DNA of 64,000 nt, from NCBI RefSeq assembly GCF_000430525.1, contig NZ_AUME01000009.1:7850-71849 (forward strand), read 5' to 3'. The translations under genes and the position numbers were made by a program. Origin of the DNA: Prevotella corporis DSM 18810 = JCM 8529. GTDB taxonomy: Bacteria > Bacteroidota > Bacteroidia > Bacteroidales > Bacteroidaceae. Under the pieces are notes generated by a model, which searched no databases, was not told the origin of the DNA, and worked only from the letters and a program-made list of their open reading frames with translations. This document shows, piece by piece, positions 1 to 8,522 of the stretch. The first letter of the stretch is position 1. Each line of letters opens with the position of its first letter.

Positions 1-117
1 GTCAAGACTAATATGAAACTCAGGTCCAACCTCGCAGACAGAAACGATAGTAAAATAATCTAATATTTGAGAAGGCAAAACAAGAGTTGCCAAGGTGCGT
101 AACATTTTTTCTTCCAT
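1..117 (-). CDS. Insertion-sequence transposase, N-terminal part (runs off the left edge)
   Basis: On the minus strand an ATG at 117 opens a reading frame that stays open to the window edge (39 codons). It begins MEEKMLRTLATLVLPSQILD and continues into a strand rich in acidic and hydrophobic residues. This resembles the N-terminal region of ISL3/ISAon1-type transposases of Bacteroidetes, which commonly start with a short 'LxxLVLPxxIL' stretch. Only the first 39 residues are visible, so neither the zinc-binding nor the catalytic region can be checked. It points outward, and the 5'-truncated gene remnant beginning at about 180 lies just behind it, as expected if the element inserted into that gene. 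The family call rests on remembered pattern similarity alone. Confidence 0.5.
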   Translation of the reverse strand, partial: MEEKMLRTLATLVLPSQILDYFTIVSVCEVGPEFHISLD

Positions 118-179
118 AATGCGAAGGTCGGAATTATTAAGATAAATAACAAATTATTCCCCCATTGATTTTCTACTGA

Positions 180-569
180 GCCATTAACACAAGTACGCTT
201 GGCGGAAATTGGTTTGTAAACCGGATTGAAGCGATTGATGCCACCTCGCTTGATGATGAGCTTTATTCAACCAAAAACTCCCGTAATTATGATGTCACCA
301 ACCTTAAGGCTGGCTGTCTGATGATTAACTTATCAGAGACAGACAAGTTCAATCAGTATTTCATCGTCTTGTACAAGTATGATGGGACGAGCTGGACGAA
401 TCAAGGCTCACGGAATGTCACCTTATCCAGCAGTAACAAGTTCACGTTTCTCAACTATCAATGCAAGTTGAAGAAGAAAACGGATAAGGAATTGGAAGTA
501 AAAGTACAGGCTGGAAGTGATTTTTTCCGCTACAGATTTGAGAAGACTGTTCTTGACCCAATGAAATAA
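180..569 (+). pseudogene. 5'-truncated gene remnant, unknown function
   Basis: The frame that ends at 569 is open back to a stop codon at 177-179, but it has no start codon before the internal ATG at 321. The coding-like part before 321 (NTSTLGGNWFVNRIEAIDAT and onward) continues smoothly into the part after it, so the visible protein is probably the C-terminal 129 residues of a longer one. The content (many Asn, Ser, Thr, Lys and alternating hydrophobics) suggests a beta-rich, possibly exported protein. The break falls about 60 bases from the start of the transposase gene at 117, so an insertion sequence probably removed the 5' end. An independent 82-aa protein starting at 321 is possible but less likely. 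The lipoprotein gene at 585 follows only 15 bases after this stop. Confidence 0.45.
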
Positions 570-584
570 TTAAGACCTAAGATT

Positions 585-1076
585 ATGAAGACTATTATTA
601 ATCTAATAGCACCTTTTGCGAGCCTTGTGCTTTTGACTTCTTGTTTTACCTCTTATGACCCTCTTGCCTATAGCAGAATGAGAGAACGTAATAAGTCTTA
701 TCAGCTGGAGCAGGAGAAGAGAGAAGAGGCTGCTTGGCGGGAAATATTCAATGTTGACGCAAACAAGGCTCTTTCTGCGACTGTCAATGAGCTGGCAACT
801 GAATTGTATGGAGAGCTTGGCAAGGGTGCAGTTCCTGAACATGATTTTGCAACAAAAAATATATCCTATTACTATGATGCTAAACAGGCTGTCTGCCCTG
901 TAACCTTTTATCTGAGAAGAAGGAATCAGGATGTCATTATAAAAGGTAATCTCACTTATTATGACAATGCGAGGCAGCAGGTGAAATTTGTATGTACGGA
1001 TGCTATTAATACACGAAAGGGTGACAGGAAATATATTCGGACTTTAAGTGAAGGGATTATTTTCAATACAAAATAA
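585..1076 (+). CDS. Small lipoprotein, unknown function
   Basis: This 163-residue protein begins with a typical lipoprotein signal: basic MK, a hydrophobic stretch, then the lipobox LTSC at residues 17-20. The mature protein would be anchored by a lipidated cysteine on the inner or outer membrane. The rest has a charged helical segment (about 30-80) and a beta-like C-terminal half ending in the ITRK-type basic patch. No known domain is recognised. It starts 15 bases after the truncated gene at 569 and was probably cotranscribed with it, so the presumed insertion upstream may have separated it from its original promoter. Confidence 0.65.
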   Translation: MKTIINLIAPFASLVLLTSCFTSYDPLAYSRMRERNKSYQLEQEKREEAAWREIFNVDANKALSATVNELATELYGELGKGAVPEHDFATKNISYYYDAKQAVCPVTFYLRRRNQDVIIKGNLTYYDNARQQVKFVCTDAINTRKGDRKYIRTLSEGIIFNTK

Positions 1077-1210
1077 ATCCAGACTCTATGACTGATAGTC
1101 AGTGTTGAGAATTTCTTTGCTGTTGGAAACAGACAAGCAATAGAATTGGGAATTTCCTACAGACGCAGCGAAACATGGTCATGGTTACAAATAAACCTAA
1201 GACCTGTCAG

Positions 1211-1241
1211 AATAGGGGGATGTCATAGCTTTCCCCCTATT
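1211..1241. terminator. Hairpin between the lipoprotein gene and mfd
   Basis: A perfect 10-bp stem (AATAGGGGGA with TCCCCCTATT) encloses an 11-base loop between two convergent genes. The position fits a bidirectional terminator, but neither strand shows a clear T-run after the stem, so the terminator role is inferred from context. Confidence 0.5.
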
Positions 1242-1256
1242 GGCTGTATTGTATAT

Positions 1257-4200
1257 TTATGGTCCTTTCTCTATCTCGCGCAGGACGAATACGCCTTCGC
1301 CTACCGATTTCACACCGCTGACAACCATGAACCGCTTTCCGTACTTTTCTTTCAGCGTGCAGCGGCGGGCGTTGCGACCGATGTAGTCGAGGCATCGGCC
1401 GAAGGCGCGGCTCTTGTAGTAGGCACTGTCGGGGTTGGAGACGAATTGTAGTTGGAGGGTGCTTTGCTTGAGCATGATTTTCTCGCAGCCTAATCGTCTG
1501 CCGATGCGACGGAGGGCCACGACTTGCATCAGCTCCTCGCCTTGACGGGGGACGGGGCCGAAGCGGTCTTCCAATCGTTTGCGGTAGGCATCGAGTTCCT
1601 CGTCGCGCTCAATATTGTCCAGCTCCCGGTAGAGGAGCATCCGCTCGCTGCTGCCGGGAACGTAGGTGTCGGGGAAATACATTTCCAGGTCGCTTTCTAT
1701 GGCGCAGTCGTCCACGAAGTCGTCGCCCGTTATCTCTTTTCCTTCGGCCATCTCTTCGGCATAGAGGTCTTGGAACTCATCGTTTCTCAATTCGGTCACA
1801 GCTTGCGAGAGGATTTTCTGATAGGTTTCGTAGCCCAGGTCTTCCATAAATCCGCTTTGTTCTGCGCCGAGCAGGTTGCCCGCACCGCGTATGTCGAGGT
1901 CCTGCATGGCGAGGCTGAAGCCACTTCCGAGGTCGGAGAAAGTCTCAAGAGCTTCCAAGCGGCGGCGCGCTTCGGGATTGATGGCCGAGAGGGGTGGGGC
2001 GAGCAGATAGCAGAAGGCTTTTTTGTTCGAGCGTCCCACACGTCCGCGCATTTGGTGCAGGTCGGAAAGGCCGAAGCGGTGGGCGTCGTTGATGATGATG
2101 GTGTTGGCGTTTGAGATGTCGATGCCATTCTCGACGATGGTTGTTGAGAGCAGCACGTCGTAATCGTGGTTCATGAATCCCATGACGATCTCTTCTAATG
2201 CTTCCGGTCTCATCTGCCCATGTCCTATCCCCACTCTGCAATCTGGTACATAATTATTGATAAGTTTCTCTATTTCCAGGAGATTGGCGATGCGGTCGTT
2301 TACGAAGAACACTTGCCCATTGCGGCTCATCTCGAAGTTGATGGCATCGGCGATGACCTCATGTCCGAAGGTGTGTATCTCAGTCTGTATCGGGTAGCGG
2401 TTGGGTGGAGGGGTGCGCATGATGCTCATGTCCCTTGCCCCCATCAGCGAGAATTGGAGCGTTCGGGGGATGGGTGTCGCCGACATGGTGAGCGTGTCGA
2501 TGTTCGATTTCAGTTGGCGCAGCTTCTCTTTGGTCGATACGCCGAACTTCTGTTCCTCGTCGATGATGAGTAGCCCGATGTCTTTCCACTTTACGCTTTT
2601 GCCTATGAGCTTGTGTGTGCCTACGAGGATATCTATTTTCCCCTCTGCCAAGTCTGCCAAAACCTCTTTCGTCTGCTTCGCCGAACGGGCACGCGAGAGA
2701 TAATCCACTCTTACCGGCATATCTTTCAGCCGCTTCTTGAACGTCTGGAAATGTTGAAAAGCAAGCACTGTTGTCGGCACGAGCACTGCCACCTGCTTGC
2801 CGTCGCAGGCAGCTTTGAAGGCCGCCCGCACTGCCACTTCTGTCTTTCCGAAGCCCACATCTCCGCAGATGAGACGGTCCATCGGGCGTGCGCTTTCCAT
2901 GTCTTGCTTCGTCTCTTGCGTTGCTTTCAGCTGGTCGGGCGTGTCTTCGTAGAGGAAAGATGCTTCCAGCTCGTGCTGCATATAAGAGTCGGACGAGAAG
3001 GCAAACCCCTTGTCATGCCGGCGTTTGGCGTAGAGCTTGATAAGGTCGCGTGCAATATCCTTGATGCGTTTCTTGGTCTTTTCCTTGAGCCGCTCCCAAG
3101 CTCCTGAGCCAAGAACGGAAAGGCGCGGCTGTTCTCCGCTGTCGGCGCGCCGGTATTTGCTGATTTTGTAGAGCGAGTGGATGGACACATCCACTATGTC
3201 GTTGTGCTGATAGACTAATCTTATCATCTCCTGATAGGAGTCTACTGCCGGCACACGGACGAGTCCAGCAAACTTTCCGATGCCGAAATCCACATGAACG
3301 AGGAAGTCGCCCGGCTCCATCTCCTGCAATTCCTTCATCGTCAGTGCCATCTTGCCTTGCCTTGCCTTGTCTGATTTAAGGTTGTATTTGTGGAAACGGT
3401 CGAATATCTGATGGTCGGTGAAGCAACAAACTTTCAAAGAGTTGTCGATAAACCCCTCGTGCAGCGTGCGACTGACGGGTGTGAAGGGAATGTGTTCTCT
3501 GCCTGTTTCGTTTCCTATATTATCGAAGATGTCGCGCAGTCGGGCAGTCTGTTTCTCGCTGTCGGCAAGGATGTAGAGCTTGTAGCCTTGCAGAAGATAG
3601 TCCTGCAAAGTCTTGGTGAGCAAGTCGAAGTTCTTGTGAAAGAGCGGCTGCGGGGTGATGTCGAAGCGGATGATTGACTGGTTTTCCATCGTTCTGCCCG
3701 TTATTGTCGTGTCTGCCGTTCGGTTCGGACCAAATTCTATTCGGCGGAAATTCAATGCGTCGTCCGTAAACTGCATGGCTGAAATGAGCTGCGATGAGCC
3801 TTGTAGTGCCGTGCGCAGTTCCATTTGTTCCACTTCCGTCTTACCCTCCATCTGCTCCATGACAGCCTGAGTGGTAAATCCCTCCTTATATATATGCTCT
3901 ATTGCATCGTGGATATACAGAAAGTCTTTGACGACCAGCAAGCTGTCCTGTGGCAGGAATTGCAGAAAAGGCACCTTCTCTTCCGATAACGTGGCGAGTT
4001 CTGGCACTATCTCCACTCGGTTTTTCTTGTCCTTCGAGAGCTGCGTCTCCACCTCGAACGTACGGATTGTATCAACGTCATTGCCAAAGAAATCAATGCG
4101 GAACGGCAGTTCGCTTGCGAACGAATACACATCGAGGATGCTCCCTCGCATTGCAAACTGTCCCGGCTCATAGACATAATCCACCTGTTGGAAACCAAAC

Positions 4201-4751
4201 GACCGCAAGGTCTTTTCCATTTCCATCACATCGACGGTTTGCCCCACTTCTACGCTGAGTGTCCGCTCGTCCAAATGCTTCTTGGCAACCACGAGTTCTG
4301 CCAATGCCGATGGTTCTGTAACGATGCAGAGTGGTGTTGCGGTTGCTTCTTCTCTCTCCGATTCTGATGTTTTCTGCCCCTCCAAAGCCGACAACCTCGA
4401 AAGTACCTCGGTGCGCAGAATTTCGTTTCCGGCATCACGCTGTCCGTATTTCACAGCACGTCGATAAGACGACGGGAAGAATAGTACCTCTGCCGTCTGC
4501 CCCTTGCCGTCCTCTGGCATGGCAATCGTCTTGAGATCGTTGTAGAAATATCCCGCCTCGTCATTGTCGTTTAACACAAAAAGTATCGTTTTCTGCCATC
4601 TTTGTGCAACGGAGGCGAAAAACATCGGTGTAGCTGAGGCCACGAGTCCTTGCAGGAAAACCGTCTTTGCCGATTTGTCTTCCAGTACTTTGAGCAACGC
4701 ACCTACCTGTGGCAACAGTGCGTAGAGTTGTTGTAAGTCTTGTATATTCAT
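1257..4751 (-). CDS. mfd: Transcription-repair coupling factor Mfd
   Basis: Mfd releases RNA polymerase stalled at DNA lesions and recruits UvrA for nucleotide excision repair. From the ATG at 4751 the protein has 1164 residues, the usual family length. In order it shows UvrB-like N-terminal domains, the RNA-polymerase-interacting region (PGDFLVHVDFGIGKFAGL), Walker A GDVGFGKTEVA, the DEEQ box, the TMSATPIPRTL motif III, the RecG-like segment DLHQMRGRVGRS and the TRCF C-terminal domain. The reading frame extends to a TTG at 4784, but the promoter element TATCTTTGC lies inside that extension (4773-4781), so the start at 4751 is preferred. It is a monocistronic minus-strand gene, divergent from the flavodoxin gene. 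Confidence 0.97.
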   Translation of the reverse strand: MNIQDLQQLYALLPQVGALLKVLEDKSAKTVFLQGLVASATPMFFASVAQRWQKTILFVLNDNDEAGYFYNDLKTIAMPEDGKGQTAEVLFFPSSYRRAVKYGQRDAGNEILRTEVLSRLSALEGQKTSESEREEATATPLCIVTEPSALAELVVAKKHLDERTLSVEVGQTVDVMEMEKTLRSFGFQQVDYVYEPGQFAMRGSILDVYSFASELPFRIDFFGNDVDTIRTFEVETQLSKDKKNRVEIVPELATLSEEKVPFLQFLPQDSLLVVKDFLYIHDAIEHIYKEGFTTQAVMEQMEGKTEVEQMELRTALQGSSQLISAMQFTDDALNFRRIEFGPNRTADTTITGRTMENQSIIRFDITPQPLFHKNFDLLTKTLQDYLLQGYKLYILADSEKQTARLRDIFDNIGNETGREHIPFTPVSRTLHEGFIDNSLKVCCFTDHQIFDRFHKYNLKSDKARQGKMALTMKELQEMEPGDFLVHVDFGIGKFAGLVRVPAVDSYQEMIRLVYQHNDIVDVSIHSLYKISKYRRADSGEQPRLSVLGSGAWERLKEKTKKRIKDIARDLIKLYAKRRHDKGFAFSSDSYMQHELEASFLYEDTPDQLKATQETKQDMESARPMDRLICGDVGFGKTEVAVRAAFKAACDGKQVAVLVPTTVLAFQHFQTFKKRLKDMPVRVDYLSRARSAKQTKEVLADLAEGKIDILVGTHKLIGKSVKWKDIGLLIIDEEQKFGVSTKEKLRQLKSNIDTLTMSATPIPRTLQFSLMGARDMSIMRTPPPNRYPIQTEIHTFGHEVIADAINFEMSRNGQVFFVNDRIANLLEIEKLINNYVPDCRVGIGHGQMRPEALEEIVMGFMNHDYDVLLSTTIVENGIDISNANTIIINDAHRFGLSDLHQMRGRVGRSNKKAFCYLLAPPLSAINPEARRRLEALETFSDLGSGFSLAMQDLDIRGAGNLLGAEQSGFMEDLGYETYQKILSQAVTELRNDEFQDLYAEEMAEGKEITGDDFVDDCAIESDLEMYFPDTYVPGSSERMLLYRELDNIERDEELDAYRKRLEDRFGPVPRQGEELMQVVALRRIGRRLGCEKIMLKQSTLQLQFVSNPDSAYYKSRAFGRCLDYIGRNARRCTLKEKYGKRFMVVSGVKSVGEGVFVLREIEKGP

Positions 4752-4772
4752 CGCATCATTTGCGTTGAGACT

Positions 4773-4781
4773 GCAAAGATA
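4773..4781 (-). promoter_or_regulatory. Promoter -7 element of mfd
   Basis: TATCTTTGC matches the Bacteroidetes -7 consensus TAnnTTTGC. It lies 21 bases upstream of the ATG at 4751 and decides the start codon, since translation from 4784 would have to begin upstream of the transcript. Confidence 0.65.
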
Positions 4782-4992
4782 CAACTTTTATGCGAGCATG
4801 GTGACAAAAGTGGGTAGTGTTTTTGTGTCAAGGTTACTGTAAAGTGGGTATTAAAAATGGCGAAATGGTCTATTTTATGCCTCAATAACGCTTTTTGAAT
4901 CAATTTCACCGGTTCTCCGATCACCACTACCTAATTGTCGGTATATTGAAAAACCACTATTTTTAGGTATTGCACAGGATTTAGAAACTTCC

Positions 4993-5001
4993 TAACTTTG
5001 C
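4993..5001 (+). promoter_or_regulatory. Promoter of flavodoxin-DUF2023
   Basis: TAACTTTGC at 4993-5001 with a TTG at 4970-4972 (20-base spacing) fits the Bacteroidetes -33/-7 promoter. The ATG at 5033 is 31 bases downstream. Confidence 0.7.
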
Positions 5002-5032
5002 ATCCGTAAAACAATGTAAAGTGGTAGAAATT

Positions 5033-5521
5033 ATGAAAAAAACAGTTGTGGTTTACGGTTCATCAACCGGCGTATGCGAGAATATTGCAAACATTATCGG
5101 CGAGAAATTAGGAGCAGAGGTCATCAATGTGTCGGATTTTTCAAACGATACGGTGTCCAATTACGATAATTTGATCCTCGGCACTTCTACATGGGGAGCA
5201 GGAGAATTGCAAGACGACTGGTACGATGGCCTGAATGTCTTGAAGGAAGCAGATCTTTCGGGCAAGACTGTCGCACTCTTTGGTTGTGGCGACAGCGAGT
5301 CTTACTCCGACACTTTCTGCGGTGCCATGAAGGAAATCTACGATGCGGCTAAAGGGGCGAATATTCTTCCCGGTGTGTCAACAGAGGGATACACTTTTGA
5401 CGACAGCGAGGCCGTGATTGACGGTCAGTTCGTTGGGCTTGCTTTGGATGATGTGAATGAGGACGATCAGACCGAAGCCCGCATCGATTCATGGCTGGAG
5501 GCTATCAAAGGCTCACTCTAA
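5033..5521 (+). CDS. fldA: Flavodoxin (FMN electron carrier)
   Basis: A 162-residue long-chain flavodoxin, a soluble low-potential electron carrier using FMN. The phosphate-binding loop is near the N-terminus (VVYGSSTGVCENIA), followed by the GTSTWGAGELQDDW loop that packs on the isoalloxazine ring and the GCGDSESYSDTFCGAM segment typical of FldA-type proteins. An upstream GTG at 5021 is in frame, but the family start (MKKTVVVYG) is the ATG at 5033. The DUF2023 gene follows after 36 bases and is probably in the same transcript. In anaerobes flavodoxin often replaces ferredoxin when iron is scarce; no Fur-type site is evident. Confidence 0.93.
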   Translation: MKKTVVVYGSSTGVCENIANIIGEKLGAEVINVSDFSNDTVSNYDNLILGTSTWGAGELQDDWYDGLNVLKEADLSGKTVALFGCGDSESYSDTFCGAMKEIYDAAKGANILPGVSTEGYTFDDSEAVIDGQFVGLALDDVNEDDQTEARIDSWLEAIKGSL

Positions 5522-5557
5522 GATACGGAAATTTCTCTGAAAACAAGGCTTGACAAG

Positions 5558-5920
5558 ATGAATACGCAAAGGATGGACACAGACATGAGGGTGTTGATGA
5601 ACCATATCTATGAGTTCAAGAAAGGCATTCGACAAATGGTGCTATATACTTTCAATATGAAGTATGAAGCCCTTGTCAAGGAACGGCTTCAGCATCAGAA
5701 CATTCCTTATCTGGTTCATCCGGTAGGAAACGGGCGTTTGAATTTGTTTTTTGGGCGCAAGGAGTGTCTGGACGCCATCCGACTATTCGTCACCAAGCCA
5801 TTGAACCAACTAACTCCTGAGGAAGATTTCATACTCGGAGCTATGTTGGGGTATGATATTCGAGTGCAGTGCGAGCGGTATTGCGAGCGCAAATGCCGCA
5901 CTTGCAATCGGGCACAGTAA
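5558..5920 (+). CDS. DUF2023 family protein, flavodoxin partner
   Basis: A 120-residue protein of the DUF2023 family, which in Bacteroidales is regularly found beside flavodoxin. The conserved core includes [10 protein letters not shown] near the start and NGRLNLFFG in the middle. The C-terminal tail is cysteine-rich ([12 protein letters not shown]), which could bind metal, a cluster or a thiol; this is inference. An alternative start is the ATG at 5585 ([11 protein letters not shown]). It probably shares a transcript with the flavodoxin gene, ending at the terminator at 6021-6046. The function is unknown; the pairing suggests electron transfer or flavodoxin regulation. Confidence 0.8.
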   Translation: MNTQRMDTDMRVLMNHIYEFKKGIRQMVLYTFNMKYEALVKERLQHQNIPYLVHPVGNGRLNLFFGRKECLDAIRLFVTKPLNQLTPEEDFILGAMLGYDIRVQCERYCERKCRTCNRAQ

Positions 5921-6020
5921 GCATTTATCTTCAATATGGTAGTGACCATATAATTTATTAAATGAATCTTGTTCGCGAAATAGAAATTATTTCATAATGT
6001 TTTTGTATAGGAAAAATTAA

Positions 6021-6046
6021 GGGTTGTCGTGAGACAATCCTTTTTT
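6021..6046 (+). terminator. Rho-independent terminator after DUF2023
   Basis: GGGTTGTC-GTGA-GACAATCC forms an 8-bp stem with one wobble pair, followed by six T. Confidence 0.8.
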
Positions 6047-6829
6047 GCTATGTGCTCTGCTATTCTTCTAATTATTTGTCAGACAAGATGATAGTTATAA
6101 TTACTAAGCAACCGTCAATGGCAAATGCCCATGCGGGATCCTATAAACCTCCATCGGAATTGTGATACATCGTATAAGGGGTTGTGGTCTGTCATCTTTT
6201 GTGTTCTTCTCAGTTCAAAGTGACAAGGCGATTGAACAAACAGCTCGTTTCGTTCTCTCATTCGCATACACGTTGTACTTAAAAATCAGGTTGAAACAGA
6301 TAAGGCTTATTTCGTGAGTCGCCTATATTTGGCAGATAAGGAGAATGGTAAAAAATATTGACAGTTTATGTTCCTCTGTAAGTTTTCTAAATGTTTGAAA
6401 ATGAGTGAAATAGTTTTACTCTATCAAAAGGTTAGCTTCCGCCACCCGAAAGATGAGCTATCGCACGGCGAATGCTGACCTTTTGCAATGCGTAAGTTTA
6501 GGTTTTGTCTCTCCGATTGTGAAATAGTTTTACAAAGCTGAGCCTCCTTGCTGCGATGACGGCTTGTTAACGGCATGCTGCCGTATAATCAATGTTGCTG
6601 CATTGCTTATTTTAGGTGGGCTCAGTCAAATGCACTGTAAAAGCGCCGGGTCAGCTTTTAAGATTCCATCTTAAAACTTTTGCTCACAAGTAAAAGAGGA
6701 CTGGGGACGACGTTGGTAATATTCGGTGAGGAGCTTGCTGTCTGATGTCTAATTTGTGGTTAATGCTGTTTTTCTGAGTGTTCATTGATAAATAGCAGAC
6801 ATTTAATGAAATTTATCAGAAAATCTTAC
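6047..6829. other. Gene-free region upstream of nadB
   Basis: No convincing coding region is visible in about 780 bases. It contains a run of 22-base repeat units (6429-6494) and a segment that can fold on itself (6527-6642): TTTTACA with TGTAAAA, CTGAGCC (6538-6544) with GGCTCAG (6619-6625), and an inner perfect hairpin ACGGCA-TGC-TGCCGT (6570-6584). The rest looks unstructured and AT-rich. Confidence 0.5.
6429..6494. repeat. 22-nt degenerate repeat, locus 1 (3 units)
   Basis: Three consecutive 22-base units begin at 6429, 6451 and 6473, each with an AG(G/A)T(T/G)AGCT- or GCTGACCTTTTG-like core. The first and third also form an inverted pair (AAAAGGTTAGC with GCTGACCTTTT, one wobble). The same unit length and core appear at four other intergenic loci in this window. 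Confidence 0.6.
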
Positions 6830-6838
6830 TACTTTTGT
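6830..6838 (+). promoter_or_regulatory. Promoter -7 element of nadB
   Basis: TACTTTTGT matches TAnnTTTGY. It lies 28 bases before the nadB ATG. Confidence 0.6.
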
Positions 6839-6866
6839 AGCCATATAGACGAACTGGTATTTTATT

Positions 6867-8447
6867 ATGATATACAAATCAGATTTTCTTGTTATAGGTG
6901 GTGGAGTTGCAGGAATGACTTTTGCCCTTAAAGTTGCCAATAGCGGAAAGGGGAAAGTAATTCTCGTATGCAAAACCACTCTCGATGAGGCAAACACGGC
7001 CAAGGCACAAGGCGGTATTGCATCAGTGACCAATCTCAAGGTTGACAATTTTGAGAAGCACATTGAGGACACGATGATTGCCGGTGACAACATATCGAAC
7101 CTGGAAGCCGTAGAGCACGTTGTCAGAAACGCACCTGAAGCTATTCGCGACCTACTCGACTGGGGGGTCAATTTGGATAAGCGTGAGGATGGAACGTACG
7201 ACCTCCATCGTGAAGGTGGACACAGCGAGTTCAGGATTCTTCACCATGCCGACGACACAGGTTTTGAAATTCAGCGCGGTTTGATGGAGGCGGTGCGCCG
7301 TAACAAGAATATCACGGTGCTTGAGAATCACTTTGCCGTCGAAATTATCACTCAACACCACCTGGGTGTTGAGGTTACGAGAAGAACACCTGATATAGAA
7401 TGTTACGGTGCCTATATCTTAAACCCCAATACCCAAAAGATTGACACATATCTCAGTAAGGTAACACTCATGGCGACGGGCGGAATAGGGGCTGTTTATG
7501 CGACGACCTCCAATCCAGGAATAGCCACGGGCGACGGCATAGCCATGGTCTATCGTGCCAAGGGTACAGTTGCCGACATGGAATTTGTACAGTTTCATCC
7601 CACGGTGCTCTACAATCCTTCGGAAACCCGTCCGGCATTCCTCATCACAGAGGCCATGCGTGGTTACGGAGGGGTGCTCCGCTTGCCCAACGGCGATGAG
7701 TTCATGCAGAAATATGATGAGCGACTGTCGCTTGCTCCGCGCGATATTGTGGCACGAGCCATTGACCACGAGATGAAAATCCACGGGTTGGACTACGTCT
7801 GTCTTGATGTCACCCACAAGGATGCCGACGAGACGAGGAAGCATTTCCCCCATATCTATGCAAAATGCCTGAGCATCGGCATTGATATAACCAAAGACTA
7901 TATTCCCGTTTGTCCGAGTGCGCATTACATGTGCGGAGGAATAAAAGTAGATCTCAACGGCGAAAGCTCCATCCATCGTCTCTATGCCGTTGGCGAATGC
8001 TCGTGTACGGGATTGCATGGCGGTAACCGTCTGGCAAGCAACTCATTGATTGAGGCTGTGGTCTATGCCAAATCGGCCGCAAAGCATTCGTTGAACAGTA
8101 TTGATAAGTACAATGTTAATCTCGACATTCCAGAGTGGGATGACAATGGTACGATGAGCAACGAGGAACGAGTGCTTATTACCCAGAGTGTCAGGGAGGT
8201 TGGTGGTATCATGAGCAATTATGTCGGAATTGTCAGAAGCAATCTTCGACTGAAGCGTGCTTGGGACAGACTGGACCTTTTGTACGAGGAAACCGAACGG
8301 CTCTTCAAGCAAGTGAAGGCCACAAAGGATATCTGTGAGCTACGGAACATGATAAACGTTGGCTATCTCATTACGCGACAGGCTATCGAGCGCAAGGAAA
8401 GTCGCGGATTGCACTACAATATTGATTATCCCAATCATGCACGATGA
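6867..8447 (+). CDS. nadB: L-aspartate oxidase
   Basis: NadB oxidises L-aspartate to iminoaspartate, the first step of de novo NAD synthesis, using FAD and, in anaerobes, fumarate as electron acceptor. The 526-residue protein opens with the FAD dinucleotide-binding motif (VIGGGVAGMTFALK), followed by the AKAQGGIA segment. The catalytic region shows FHPTV, EAMRGYGGVLR and the glycine-rich CTGLHGGNRLASNSLIEAVV near the C-terminal side of the flavoprotein fold. A C-terminal helical domain follows. It is first in a nadB-nadA-nadC cluster whose other members supply quinolinate synthase and quinolinate phosphoribosyltransferase. Confidence 0.96.
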   Translation: MIYKSDFLVIGGGVAGMTFALKVANSGKGKVILVCKTTLDEANTAKAQGGIASVTNLKVDNFEKHIEDTMIAGDNISNLEAVEHVVRNAPEAIRDLLDWGVNLDKREDGTYDLHREGGHSEFRILHHADDTGFEIQRGLMEAVRRNKNITVLENHFAVEIITQHHLGVEVTRRTPDIECYGAYILNPNTQKIDTYLSKVTLMATGGIGAVYATTSNPGIATGDGIAMVYRAKGTVADMEFVQFHPTVLYNPSETRPAFLITEAMRGYGGVLRLPNGDEFMQKYDERLSLAPRDIVARAIDHEMKIHGLDYVCLDVTHKDADETRKHFPHIYAKCLSIGIDITKDYIPVCPSAHYMCGGIKVDLNGESSIHRLYAVGECSCTGLHGGNRLASNSLIEAVVYAKSAAKHSLNSIDKYNVNLDIPEWDDNGTMSNEERVLITQSVREVGGIMSNYVGIVRSNLRLKRAWDRLDLLYEETERLFKQVKATKDICELRNMINVGYLITRQAIERKESRGLHYNIDYPNHAR

Positions 8448-8522
8448 CTCGTCTTTGTCGTGGGAATGTCTGCCGCGCGCTCATTACTGTTTAATTCACA
8501 AATACAAAAACATTATAGAAAT

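Noticed and set aside
1524..2703. Long plus-strand and minus-strand open frames inside mfd
   Set aside because: They lie in other frames of a clearly conserved gene and have no family features.
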